From contig JAMWET010001218.1 in the NCBI GenBank assembly GCA_024036415.1, positions 677,001 to 741,000 on the forward strand: a DNA stretch of 64,000 nucleotides. Direction: 5' to 3'. Positions 13,591 to 36,845 of the stretch are shown piece after piece (position 1 is the stretch's first letter; each line of letters begins with the position of its first letter). The notes beneath the pieces are model-generated. The model saw only the letters and a program-made list of their open reading frames with translations, was not told the origin of the DNA and did not search any database. Made by a program: the position numbers and the translations under genes. This DNA is from Prochilodus magdalenae. Lineage: Eukaryota > Chordata > Actinopteri > Characiformes > Prochilodontidae.

Positions 13591-13812
13591 TTTTCTTTGA
13601 GTCATTCTCACATCATTACTCTGGTACTACCTTCCTGTGAAAACATTCTTCAGGCTCTCCTTGAACGTAGTATGCCTGTCTGCACTGCTAGGCGGTTGAG
13701 TAGTTCTGAACCAAGCATGGTACACTCTATTATGCCTTTCCTTTGAAAAGGGAAACAGGGTCAAGCTTAGTTTAATGCCAATGGTATGAATAAAAACAGT
13801 GCCACAGCCTGC

Positions 13813-13930
13813 AATGTCTCTTAGAAATACAAAAACTGTTGGCACACCTGTGCCAACGTGTGTTTTTCCAAAGCTCATGAACACTGACAATGTTAAATGC
13901 AAAGTACATTACTCCATGTCAAGGTTATTT
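13813..13930. repeat. Local duplication upstream of K-A, copy 2
   Basis: Direct repeat of 13462-13590, about 350 bp downstream and about 530 bp before the K-A start codon. It may be a duplicated regulatory segment or simply an old tandem duplication. Confidence 0.65.
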
Positions 13931-14150
13931 GACACACACTGTTCTCACACTGGCACAAATGAAAGCAGTACCACAACCTGCATTGTGCATCACAGCTAAG
14001 TGATAAGCTGAATGTCAAACAGGTTGGATGACTAAATGTCTGTGGTACAACATTTCTAATCTCAAAATCTGCATTTTGAAGAGTGACACACCAACTGACT
14101 TCTGATACATATCTTGTTCATGATCAAGGCAAGTAATGAAGTATGCATTG

Positions 14151-14183
<33 letters not shown>
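14151..14183. repeat. TG dinucleotide microsatellite
   Basis: About 16 TG units with one CG interruption, about 270 bp upstream of the K-A start. Confidence 0.9.
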
Positions 14184-14455
14184 CTTTCCTAGAGATAAGC
14201 AAATTTCCCTCGAATGAATAAAGCAATAGCAGCCTGTGACCACAGTCTTGATAGTGAAGGACAGGGCAGTCATCTGAAGTATGCCAGACCTTCAATGACA
14301 TGAAACTGTGGGTGTGTGGGTTCAACCACACATGAGGCCCCTGACTGGTACTTAAAGAATTTCTTCCGCTAAGTTAAACCAAACAGGTGCTTGATCATCC
14401 GCTCCTCATTTGTAGTCTTCTCCTGTTTGCTACCACCGTTCTCCAAGACACCATC

Positions 14456-26853
<12,398 letters not shown>

Positions 26854-27499
26854 CAGATTTGCTAACTGACCCGAAGTTCATTTATTACATAAATCGTATT
26901 ATAACTCCTAAATGTCCCCTTAATGTAGTCCACTGCTGTTTGTATAGTCGGTGTTCAGCTTGATATCCAAAATAACTTAACAGCTGAGTTGACAAATCTC
27001 AGTTAGTTTGCTTTTCTACTGTACGTAGCTTTTGGTCAATAGTATCATAGCCATAGGTTTTCTCTGAGATCATGCTGATATATTGCTTGTTTTAATGAAT
27101 CAAACATACATTCAAACAAACATACAAACATCATTTTTCATACATGCATCAGGTTTTTCCTAAGTGTGTTCCATCGCTGAAAACACGGAGGCCACATGAG
27201 AAAATAGGTTCCTCATAATTGAAAGTATTGGTCAACCATCCACTACCGTGACCTCTGTGGCCTACCAGACTGCTTGCTATTGCTAAGCCTGCCAATACAT
27301 TATGGTTCTTGACAATATACCAAACAGCTTTGACATGCCTAATGGTTCACTTGTGTCTATTTTTGGTTATTTAGATTTTTCAGCTGTTTTACTCTTGCTG
27401 CTATTTACAACCAACAGCAGCAGCATGCAGATGCAAATGTCACAGTATATTTTTTGTTCACCAATGTCTCACACAAGAACTAACGAAAGAACTAACAAA

Positions 27500-27505
27500 A
27501 ATAAA
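27500..27505 (+). other. Candidate polyadenylation signal of K-A
   Basis: An AATAAA hexamer lies about 650 bp beyond the K-A stop codon. It is the first clear canonical signal I saw downstream on this strand, so a 3' UTR of that length is inferred. Confidence 0.4.
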
Positions 27506-27814
27506 GCTTCTAAGGACTTTCTTTGCTGGTGCTGTGTCTTTGGTTCTCATTTGTTGTGAGAAATGCCCCACCCTGAACTTTCCCACAGCCAACTACAGTG
27601 CCCCAACCACCCAACCTTCCATAGTGCCTTCCTCTGCCTACCAACAGCTACCAACAGCTTAAGCTCACATAGATCACTCAACTGATTGATCACTAACTGT
27701 CTCCACTAACTGTAGAAAAAAATTAACCTTCCAGAAGCATATCAGATCATGGAAGACATGCATGGAGAATGTACACCCGCAAAACACATAATTCAGAGGA
27801 TGTATCTACAATAA

Positions 27815-28440
27815 TTGTTCATTTTATCAGCTCCATATAGGTGCACTATCTAGTTTTACAAACTGTAGTCCTTCTGTTTCTCTGCATACCTTGTTATCCC
27901 CCTTCCACCCTGTTCTTCAATGGTCTGGACACCCACAGGACCACCACAGAGCAGGTATTGTTTGGGATGTGGTTAATTATCAGCACTGCAGTGACACAGA
28001 CGTGTGCTGCTGGAGTTTTTAAACTGCCCGCTCTATTAGACTCTCCTACCGTACTGATGTAAAGTCAGAGAAAATAGCTGATCTGTTGCTGCACATTTTG
28101 TGTTAGTCCTTTATCTCATGTCCTTTATCAGTGGTTACGATACGTTGTGACCACAGGGCGCTGTTTCCTGGGTGGTTTTGGCTGGTGAACTATTCTCAGT
28201 CCAGCCGTGACAATGAGTCATACCAGCACAACACACACACCACCACTATTCCAGGTCACTGTGGTGTTGAGAATGACCCACTACCCAATTAATATCTGCT
28301 CTGTGGCAGTCATGTGGGGTCCCTGACAATTGATAAACAAGGTTAAGCAGATGGACTACCTTATTGAATTCTAGAACTCAATTCTATATGGTAAGCGGAA
28401 TTAATCAAATGGACATTGTGTGTAAAAACAAGGTTGATGT
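27815..28440. mobile_element. Foldback-like element between K-A and K-B
   Basis: The left arm (27815-27990) and right arm (about 28255-28440) are diverged inverted copies. Shared blocks include TTTTATCAGCTCCATATAGG, GGACCACCACAGAGCAGGTA and their complements. The centre is also repeat-like. A related fragment appears near 41030-41110. No transposase frame was seen. Confidence 0.5.
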
Positions 28441-28596
28441 GCCTCACAAAGTGTTCAGTAAGAGCAGATAATACCCAGAGCAAGTAGTCTCTATCTTTTT
28501 TAATACCTTATCACCATTTTTGTAGAAATTGGTGATGGTTAAAAAGTAGGCCTGTATGTGATGACTGGATATGTAATATGCATGTATGTTTATATA

Positions 28597-29096
28597 CAGG
28601 GGTTGGACAATGAAACTGAAACACCTGTCATTTTAGTGTGGGAGGTCTCATGGCTAAATTGGACCTGCCTGGTGGCCAATCTTCATTAATTGCACACTGC
28701 ACCAGTAAGAGCAGAGTGTGAAGGTTCAGTTAGCAGGTAAGAGCACAGTTCTGCTCAAAATACTGCAATGCACACAACATTATGGGTGACATACCAGAGT
28801 TCAAAAGAGGACAAATTGTTGGTGCATGTCTTTGTGATGTATCAAGAGCCACGGTATCCAGGGTAATGTCAGCATACCACCAAGAAGGACGAACCTCCAC
28901 CAGCATCACGTAGTGACCTGGCCACTATCCTGCAAGAAGAATGGCTTAAAATCCCTCTGACCACTGTGCAGGACGCAGTATATGTCATTCCCAAGACGAA
29001 CTGACGCTGTATTGGCCGCAAAAGGAGGCCCTACACCATACTAATAAATGATTGTGGTCTAAAACCAGGTGTTTCAGTTTCATTGTCCAACCCCTG
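28597..29096 (+). mobile_element. Tc1-like non-autonomous element, copy a
   Basis: A perfect 31-bp terminal inverted repeat begins CAGGGGTTGGACAATGAAAC at both ends, and TA dinucleotides flank it. The interior retains the start of a transposase frame at GGTGACATACCAGAG. A 32-bp deletion relative to copy b breaks that frame. Confidence 0.85.
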
Positions 29097-29233
29097 TATG
29101 TGTATACAGTGTACCATATAGTATAACTGCATGTATTGTGAACTGAGATTTGCATCATATGCATTACATAATGTGATTCCGAATTAAGACGTGACATAAG
29201 GAAGAGCAAGAGGCAGTGTTTATTCTGAGCCAT

Positions 29234-29239
29234 TTTATT
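29234..29239 (-). other. Polyadenylation signal of K-B
   Basis: AATAAA on the minus strand, 74 bp after the TAA stop of K-B. It gives a short 3' UTR. Confidence 0.7.
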
Positions 29240-29312
29240 TTCTCAATTCATGGTCGATGTTGCCATAGTTGTAGATGTTGGTGCTATGGTGCTGAATGTA
29301 TCCAGAATGAGT

Positions 29313-31884
29313 TTACTCAGTGATGGAGGACACCACCTTGCCATCAACCACCTCTTCCACAATGGTCTTCACCTTTACACTGCGAGTTGGGCCACTGGTG
29401 ACAGTGATACTGCTGCTGCTGCTGCTGCTGCCGCCGCCACCGCCACTGCAAAACAAACCTCGATATTAATTTCTGTACCACCGGTGAAAAACTGCATGAC
29501 TGTGAGAGGCAATATTGCCTATGACTGTAGTTTACCTGCCACCCTCTCCATCCAGCAGTCTCCTGTACTCAGCAATCTCCATCTCAAGACGAGTCTTGAT
29601 GTCCAGCAGGATCTGGTATTCCTGAGCTTTCCTCTCCGTATCTGCTCTGATCTCCAATATTTGCTGCTCCAACGAAGAGACCTGACCCTGCAGCCCACCT
29701 AGTTTCATGGAGTAGCGTGCTTCTGTGTCTGCTAAAGTGCCCTCCAGAGCTGCTTTCTGAGGGGCGGGATTATAGATGAAGAAGAAATCAAATTGGAGAA
29801 CAAATAAATAAAAGTCATACCAGAGATTAATGTCGCTTCCATGTCAAAATAATGTATATACCATGCTGAGTTGAGACTGCAGCTCAATCTCCAAGCCTTG
29901 TAAAGTCCGTCTGATCTCTGTGATTTCTGACTTGGATGTTTCAAGAGTCACTGTGCTGGAGGCCACCTCCTTGTTCAGAGCTTCTTTCTGCAGAGAAGCA
30001 GCAAATTAAGCTTAGCTACACGTTGCTTTGGTGTTAGTATGATCATGTTGTAGGAATCTGACTTTATCCTGCACCAGTAGGACCCCTTACATTTGTAGAT
30101 TGGTCCCAACCATAACACGAACCGGATCCTTTCTTACCTTGGTTTGGAACCAGGCCTCCAGGTCACGCTGGTTCTTGGCAGCTACAGCTTCATACTGCTC
30201 ACGAATCTCTGCCAGGACACGGTTCAGATCTTCTCCAGGTGCTGCTGCCACTTCGACATTCACGTTTCCTGTCATTTGAGTGCGCAGAGCTGCCAGTTCC
30301 TGGATAGCGAGAATGTCTCAGTATTATGCTTTCACTGACTGCATTTTAAGGAAGACACCGGTTATACTGTTCATACAATGCTTGTAAACTTGAAAGACTA
30401 CAGTGGGCATGCATATATGGTGAACTGTTTATGGGAATCTATCTAGGATCATGTATAATTCATAAACTCTATTTATACAATGTTGTTTTTTCCAGACCTA
30501 GATTATGTTAGATTAAGCCATGCCTAAAAAGGATTCTAATATTGCTGTGCCATTGACATTGCTACCTAGTACAGGACTACTCTTAATTCCTATATGGGAA
30601 ACCAAAACATTAATACTTATGACATCATTTGTGAGATAGGGTTACCTCCTCATGGTTTTTCTTGAGGAAGATAAGCTCCTCTCTCTGGCCTTCAATCTGC
30701 ATCTCCAAGTCTGATCTGGCCAGTGTCAGTTCATCCAGCAGCCTCTTCAGTCCAGCAATGTCAGCCTCCACTGACTGGCGCATGGTCAGCTCATTCTCAT
30801 ACCTGACCAGTAACAGAAAATCCCTTAGATACAGAGAAATGATGGGGTTGTCATACACCAGGACTACTAGGTGTGCCAGTGATTGCTTACTTGGTTCTGA
30901 AGTCATCCGCTGCCAGCTTAGCATTGTCAATGCTCAGGTAGATGCCTCCATTCACTCTGGTTGCATCCTGGATCTGCAAAAGGTTTATACCACACAAGTC
31001 TAAGTGTATACAGTACTGAACACAGTGATACGAGGTGGTGCATCTGGGTTGGTGTCCACCATATAACTGATGTGTTTGGTAATTCTGCTACTCAACACAC
31101 CCACTAAATCTGGCGATTCAAATTAGTTAACTGTGGTGGACACTGGCCTTCCTGAATCGGTTGAACATCATGAGGAATTAATACAGGTTATTTAACAAAC
31201 TGAACAAACAAATACATTTTAATTGCACCTTATAGAATCATGCATACTAAACATAAGTGACGTGTCACATAAGTGTGTTCTCATAGACTTCCTTTGTTGG
31301 CATTCTGGTGGTCAATAATATGTGGACTGAATTTTACATGTTGGTATTGGTACCTGGTCTTGCAGATCCTTGATGGTGGCCTCATAGGCGGAGTAATCTC
31401 GGGCAGAGGGCGATGTCTTGCTCTCCAGGAACTGTCTGATCTTCAGCTCCAGTTCAGCATTAGCCTGCTCTAGGGAGCGCACCTTCTGCAGGTAGGAGGC
31501 CAAGCGGTCGTTCAAGTTCTGCAGAGTAGCCTTCTCATTGGCTCCTGCTGCCACGTCCATGTCGAAGCCTCCTCCAAAGCCTCGGCCAAAACCGAAGCCA
31601 CCTCCACCTCCACCTCCACCTCCACCTCCACCACCAGCACCAAAGCCATAGAATGCCCCGCCACCTCCAAGGCCATAGCCACCACCACCACCACCCCCAA
31701 TGGACACAGTGGAAATTCGCACGCCAGACCCTCCTGAGCCCCCATACATGCTGGGAGCACGACCACCCATCCTGCCACCACCGCCACTCGAGATAGAGAG
31801 GCGAGAGACCCCACCACCCAGACTGGGACCCCCAAAGGAACCACTAGAGGAGACGTAGCTGCGGCTAGTAAAGGAAGAGGCCAT
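29313..31884 (-). CDS. Type I keratin K-B with glycine-rich head, 7 exons, 470 aa
   Basis: An acidic epithelial keratin of the K13/K15/K17-like type. Exons in transcript order: 31354-31884, 30891-30973, 30646-30802, 30138-30299, 29862-29987, 29536-29756 and 29313-29445. Exons 2-6 measure exactly 83, 157, 162, 126 and 221 nt. The head (1-114) is Ser/Gly-rich with several glycine runs, the longest of 13 residues, built from GGN codons. The rod runs from [16 protein letters not shown] (residue 115) to [14 protein letters not shown] (about 426). The tail begins with glycines and a run of seven serines and ends [15 protein letters not shown]. The last exon fuses what K-C encodes in two. The gene is compact, has a TATA box about 85 bp upstream of the ATG and an AATAAA 74 bp after the stop, so it looks intact and active. 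It converges on K-A. Family call is firm; the exact orthologue is not assigned. Confidence 0.95.
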
Positions 31885-31966
31885 GGTTGGGCTGGAAGGG
31901 GAGGAGAGCAGGCTCTTTCCTGTGAGAGAAGGAGCGAGGCTGCAGTGTCAGGGCGGAGGACGGGGC

Positions 31967-31972
31967 TTTATA
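31967..31972 (-). promoter_or_regulatory. TATA box of K-B
   Basis: TATAAA on the minus strand, 83-88 bp upstream of the K-B start codon. This leaves room for a 5' UTR of about 55 nt, as is usual for keratin genes. Confidence 0.75.
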
Positions 31973-33544
31973 TGTTGACTCGTTGAGGGGAGGAGGGGGA
32001 GTGGAGCTGGAGAAGAAATAAAAAAATATATCACCTGGTTCTCCACCCAGTACATGACCAGGGGGCACAAAACCTGGCAAGGTGAAGCTGCATGTGCAGG
32101 AGAAAAAAAGAATGCATTTAATGCAGAGTTATGAATCAGTTTTAGGAATTACTTACTTACTACCATGAAACTGTAATATGTCATATATGTAATCTATAGA
32201 GCTATAGAGCTGTGAGGGAGGATTGATAAGTTTAAGGGGTTAACAGTCAAACAGCACACATTTGCTATTGCATAAGCCCTTGTTTCCAGATGCTTGCAAA
32301 GCCCAGCGTTAACAGGAGATGTATGTGCCAACATTCCTGCATTTTCACACCCACCCTTGCGGCAAGGCTGCAAAGGAGAACACATCAGTGTACTGTTCCT
32401 GTAATGTAAATAAAACCTAATATCACAGTTCCGTTTCTTCTCAAGCTCACAAAAACATGTATCTGTACGAATATACATTCGTCATTCTTTAATGCAAACT
32501 TGGTTAGGCACACACAAGCACATCCCCACATTATCAAGTGACACACTGCCTACCGAAACACAGGGCGAGTTTAACTTTTCAAATGTTTTTTTGTTTATTT
32601 GTTTTAAAATGCTTTATTGTTTGCATTAAGTTAACATGCAGCTTTATGCAGTGGTTTGGACCGTCCCTGATCAAATGCCTTTCTTTAAATGAACATGTTT
32701 TTTTTTATTTTTTTTATGTATTTTATGTATGTATTTGTTTATGTATATATTTTTATGTTTTTTTTCCAGGACACTACACTCAAAAACATGACAGTATGTG
32801 AATAGCTGAAGTCAGAAAGCAGTGATCAGTTTAGTTTGAACAATAGGAAATTAAAAATGGTAATAAAGCACAGCATTTGATGTTTTACCTATAAATTTCA
32901 TTTGCTTTTCATAAATCGACAGTAATATTCAATTTGATCACTGCAAACCACTCCTAAACTGTTGGGCCCAGAGCATGTTTAGCACTGTGTTACTTTATCT
33001 TCCCTTTAACTTTATTTGGGTTTTTATTTATATTTAAAAATATTATTAAATATTATTTTTTATTTATATTTAAGTTACACAATGATACAGGTCTCATGGC
33101 GCAATTTGCCATCTGTCTGTTATACTGTTATTCTGTTATAAGTCTTCAACTGTGCAGCCACACAATGTATTTGTTGCCATTGACAGTCTGGACTGCAAGC
33201 AGGCCAGTTTTTCCCTCTCCTAATTACACAGCTATGCTGTTGAAACCCAGCATGGGCATCTCTCAAAAAGAGTCTAAAAGGAAACAAATGGTTCTGCAAA
33301 ATCTGTAGGTGTATTAAGTGTTTTAAAATATTTGGATAGCTATATATAATATACTGTATATATAATAATATTTTAAACTTTTCAGCTGTTTTGGCCAATC
33401 ATCAACCAATCCTTGTTCATACAGGATTAGGCCTTTACTGGATGCTGTGTTTATCCAAGTATAAGTGCATCACCTGCTTAAACTTAAACTTTTTAGTTTG
33501 TATTTTTAGCAACATGTTCCAGCCATGCATTTCAGAATTAGTGT
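31973..33544. other. Intergenic DNA upstream of K-B
   Basis: The first few hundred bases carry GGAG-rich minus-strand promoter-proximal DNA. The rest is AT-rich with T-runs around 32700. No gene recognised. Confidence 0.4.
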
Positions 33545-33740
33545 ACATTAATGGCATTTATTTAACGATTTTCTCCAGAACAGCTTACAAGATTAACCAT
33601 ATTGCAAATTGGCCAGAAGTATTAAGAGTCTTGCCCAAGGACCCTTATTGGTGTAGGACAGCATAGTAATCTAGTCTCCCACATGGAGTGGTAGCTCACT
33701 GGTAGGTAGTGATGTTTTCCATTGTGCCACACCAACCACC
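33545..33740 (-). mobile_element. tRNA-derived SINE, diverged copy
   Basis: Same family as 9966-10178, sharing AAGAGTCTTGCCCAAGGAC, TTATTGGTGTAGGACAGCAT and CACATGGAGTGGTAGCTCAC. The tail end is badly eroded. Confidence 0.6.
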
Positions 33741-35819
33741 ACAATAGTTTAATTACATTTTGATTTTCTTGTCTCAGCATTCAAATACAGGTCAAAATAC
33801 AGTTACTGTCCCAACCTATGATCTGATCTCTGTAGAGGATGTATTATTTCTTTTAAAATATCACCAAAACTGTAAATTCTTCATGTATAGACGTTAAAAA
33901 TGCCAGCTGCCTGTTACGCTGTATTTAAATATCATTACAACCAGATTAGTAGACATTTACCTTCTTCATTGATTCCCATTTAAAGTTAAAAGTGTTCACT
34001 CTTTAACCAAATTTAGATGCGCTTCATGTAATCTGTAACATGAACCAGAGCACTATATACATAGTTGCATATAAACTAGCTAGCTAGCAACTTATATGAA
34101 CCTAACATTGTACATTCAAAGAACCGCAACCGATAACTGTTTCCTTTAACCTAGCAGCAAGGCTAATAACACCTGAACATCAACTCACTTGTGAGGGCCC
34201 CCCCCAGTGTCTTGAGGCCCTAAGTGTACTCCTCACACTACTTACAGAAAAAGGCAGCCCTGACATTGAACATTACTTTGCAAGTTTCCAAAGAAGCCAA
34301 AGGGTTCAACCATGCATTTACCCATTGCTGTAAATGCATGCTGATGTCATAGCATATGGTTAAAGTGCTGAGAAACCATTGCATGCCCACCAGTTTCCAA
34401 GACAACTGAGAGCTGAACCTGATTAACTCTCATAAACAGTGCAGTGCTCTGTTAAATTAGCTTTTTGCCTGGAGCCAAGTCAACATTTTCAGAACAGACC
34501 TCCTTTTGTCTGGAGTTCTCTTCACTTTCCAGCGCAACTTCTAAAGTTCTCTCAACAAGCATAAAGTTTCAGAGGGATACATTTGGTTCCATTTATTAGC
34601 AGCGCTGCAGTGTTCTGACTATAAATGCTCTACCTAAAAGGCTAAAGCGGTGACTCAGTATTGCCAGTCCAGTAGCAAATGAAAACTATCATCAAGCTGC
34701 ACTGTTATGTTTTGGAATCCCACATTCGCCATCAACTGCTGCACAGCAACAAAATGCAACATGTAGTGTACACCATTGTCCAAAAGTCAGATACCATACA
34801 TCCCACTCCCCATTCAGTACAATATTATTCACACTTCAGTGTCTAAAGCATCTATTTAACAGAGGCCTAAAAGATATATTCTATGTTACAGAAATAAGTG
34901 TCTCAACACATTTTCTATATCACAGCTTGCATTCTTTTTGTGAGACTTGCTTTCAGTATTTCAAAGAAATCTGTGACAATTTAACTTTCCAAAATTCAGT
35001 CTTAGAAGTTGGTTACGATTTCTGCTTTCCATAATCCAATAATCACAAACATATTCAATGATGTTGAGGCCTACAGTCGAGGTCTATCCATTCCACTGTT
35101 CCTTCATTAACTTAATTAAGCTTATTTACATTTGATTAATTGATGACTTGGGCTTGGTCCACACTGAAGGATTTTAAAGTAATGACGTATATACAGTTAA
35201 CATTGTGTATTACATTAGAGAATCAACATCCACCCCAGATCCGGCAGGACTGGGAGTAGACCAGGTAAGGACTGGATTATTAACACATCAAAGGATAATG
35301 TAGGAAGATCACTGTTTATTGGGAGGCGATTGTCGGTAGAAGCAAGTTGGCGTCAAAATCCGGGCCATTGTTCTGGAGTGCAGGCCAAGTATACTGAACT
35401 GGAAATAATATAAATTGGGGAGGTTTTTTACTTTGCATGGTATCATATGTATTACAAGCTGGCTGCTTAGTACCTGGAGTGGGTGCTGATTCTTCGGTGT
35501 TAAAGGCGAAGTTGATGTCATGCCCATTAATCAGTGAAGGCCGAGCAGAATGGAACCTGCCAGTGTGTGTGAAAGATTTGTAGGCATCACGGCTAAAATG
35601 GTGTTTGCAAACTGTTGAAGTGCATGTATACACATGCTGATGAGACATACACTGATGTATGTATTTATATCGAGCTCTCATTGCAGTATGCTTTAGTGCT
35701 GTTGGCTACATCAGTTTTTCTTATATACCTTTTCTGTGCAGACAACACACACCACCAGCTTAGCATTAGCTTCTCTGTCATCGATCTGTACCTCGAGCCC
35801 TTCGAGCTTCAAGTACAGC
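33741..35819. other. Gene-free stretch
   Basis: AT-rich intergenic DNA with no recognised gene. Minus-strand frames at 35309-35681 have no family resemblance. Confidence 0.4.
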
Positions 35820-36845
35820 TCGACTCGAACTGCCATCCCTGAGGAAACATGGAAAACAAGCATCCAGACTCTTCTCTGTGCTGGCTCCCAGATGGTGGAA
35901 TGAACTCCCACTGGGCGTCTGAACAGCGGAGTCTCTCGTGGTCTTCAAACGCAGACTGAAGACCCATCTTTTTGTAATGCACTTAAGCGAGTAAGCACTA
36001 GTAGAGGTGTAAGTTGTGTGTATGTACTTGTGTTGTGTTGCACTTATAATGCGCCTAAAATGACCTTTTCCTTTCTCTAGGTATGAGCACTGGGGTTGCC
36101 AGGTAGTGCTCTATTTGCTTTATATACAGGGGTTGGACAATGAAACTGAAACACCTGTCATTTTAGTGTGGGAGGTCTCATGGCTAAATTGGACCAGCCT
36201 GGTGGCCAATCTTCATTAATTGCACATTGCACCAGTAAGAGCAGAGTGTGAAGGTTCAGTTAGCAGGTAAGAGCACAGTTCTGCTCAAAATACTGCAATG
36301 CACACAACATTATGGGTGACATACCAGAGTTCAAAAGAGGACAGATTGTCGGTGCACGTCTTGCTGGCACATCTGTGACCAAGACAGCAAGTCTTTGTGA
36401 TGTATCAAGAGCCACGGTATCCAGGGTAATGTCAGCATACCACCAAGAAGGACGAACCTCCACCAGCATCACGTAGTGACCTGGCCACTATCCTGCAAGA
36501 AGAATGGCTTAAACTCCCTCTGACCACTGTGCAGGACTTGTATATGTCATTCCCAAGACGAACTGATGCTGTATTGGCCGCAAAAGGAGGCCCTACACCA
36601 TACTAATAAATGATTGTGGTCTAAAACCAGGTGTTTCAGTTTCATTGTCCAACCCCTATATATCTGTGTATTGATCTCTAGGTATCAGCACAGCCCTCTG
36701 TTCGGGCAGTGTCTGAGCTCATGGTGAGTTTTATGCTCTAACCTTCCTGTACTAGCTGAAATATTATCCAACAGAAGACTGATTACGGTTGTAAGTCGCT
36801 TTGCATAAGAGCGTCTGCTAAATGCCTTAGATGTAAATTTAAATG
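35820..36845 (+). pseudogene. LINE 3' end (reverse transcriptase C-terminus), split by a Tc1-like insertion
   Basis: From 35866 one frame reads RLFSVLAPRWWNELPLGV, a stop, then TAESLVVFKRRLKTHLF. This is the typical C-terminal end of a CR1/L2-type LINE polyprotein, with the stop likely from CGA to TGA. The 3' UTR follows, is interrupted at 36127-36658 by Tc1-like copy b, and resumes to the tail GTCGCTTTGCATAAGAGCGT at about 36791. The 5' part is missing, so it is a dead 5'-truncated copy. Confidence 0.7.
36127..36658 (+). mobile_element. Tc1-like non-autonomous element, copy b
   Basis: Same terminal repeats as copy a; the last base of the right end is altered. It lies inside the LINE remnant. 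A 54-codon frame at 36312-36476 begins MGDIPEFKRGQIVGARLAGT, the N-terminal helix-turn-helix of a Tc1 transposase, and then stops. The catalytic domain is absent. Confidence 0.85.

Noticed and set aside
14387..14455. Upstream in-frame ATG extending K-A by 23 residues
   Set aside because: The added residues are hydrophobic and unlike a keratin head; the ATG at 14456 opens a standard keratin start.
31512..31844. 110-codon minus-strand frame rich in Val and Glu
   Set aside because: It is a frame-shifted shadow of the glycine-rich head exon of K-B.
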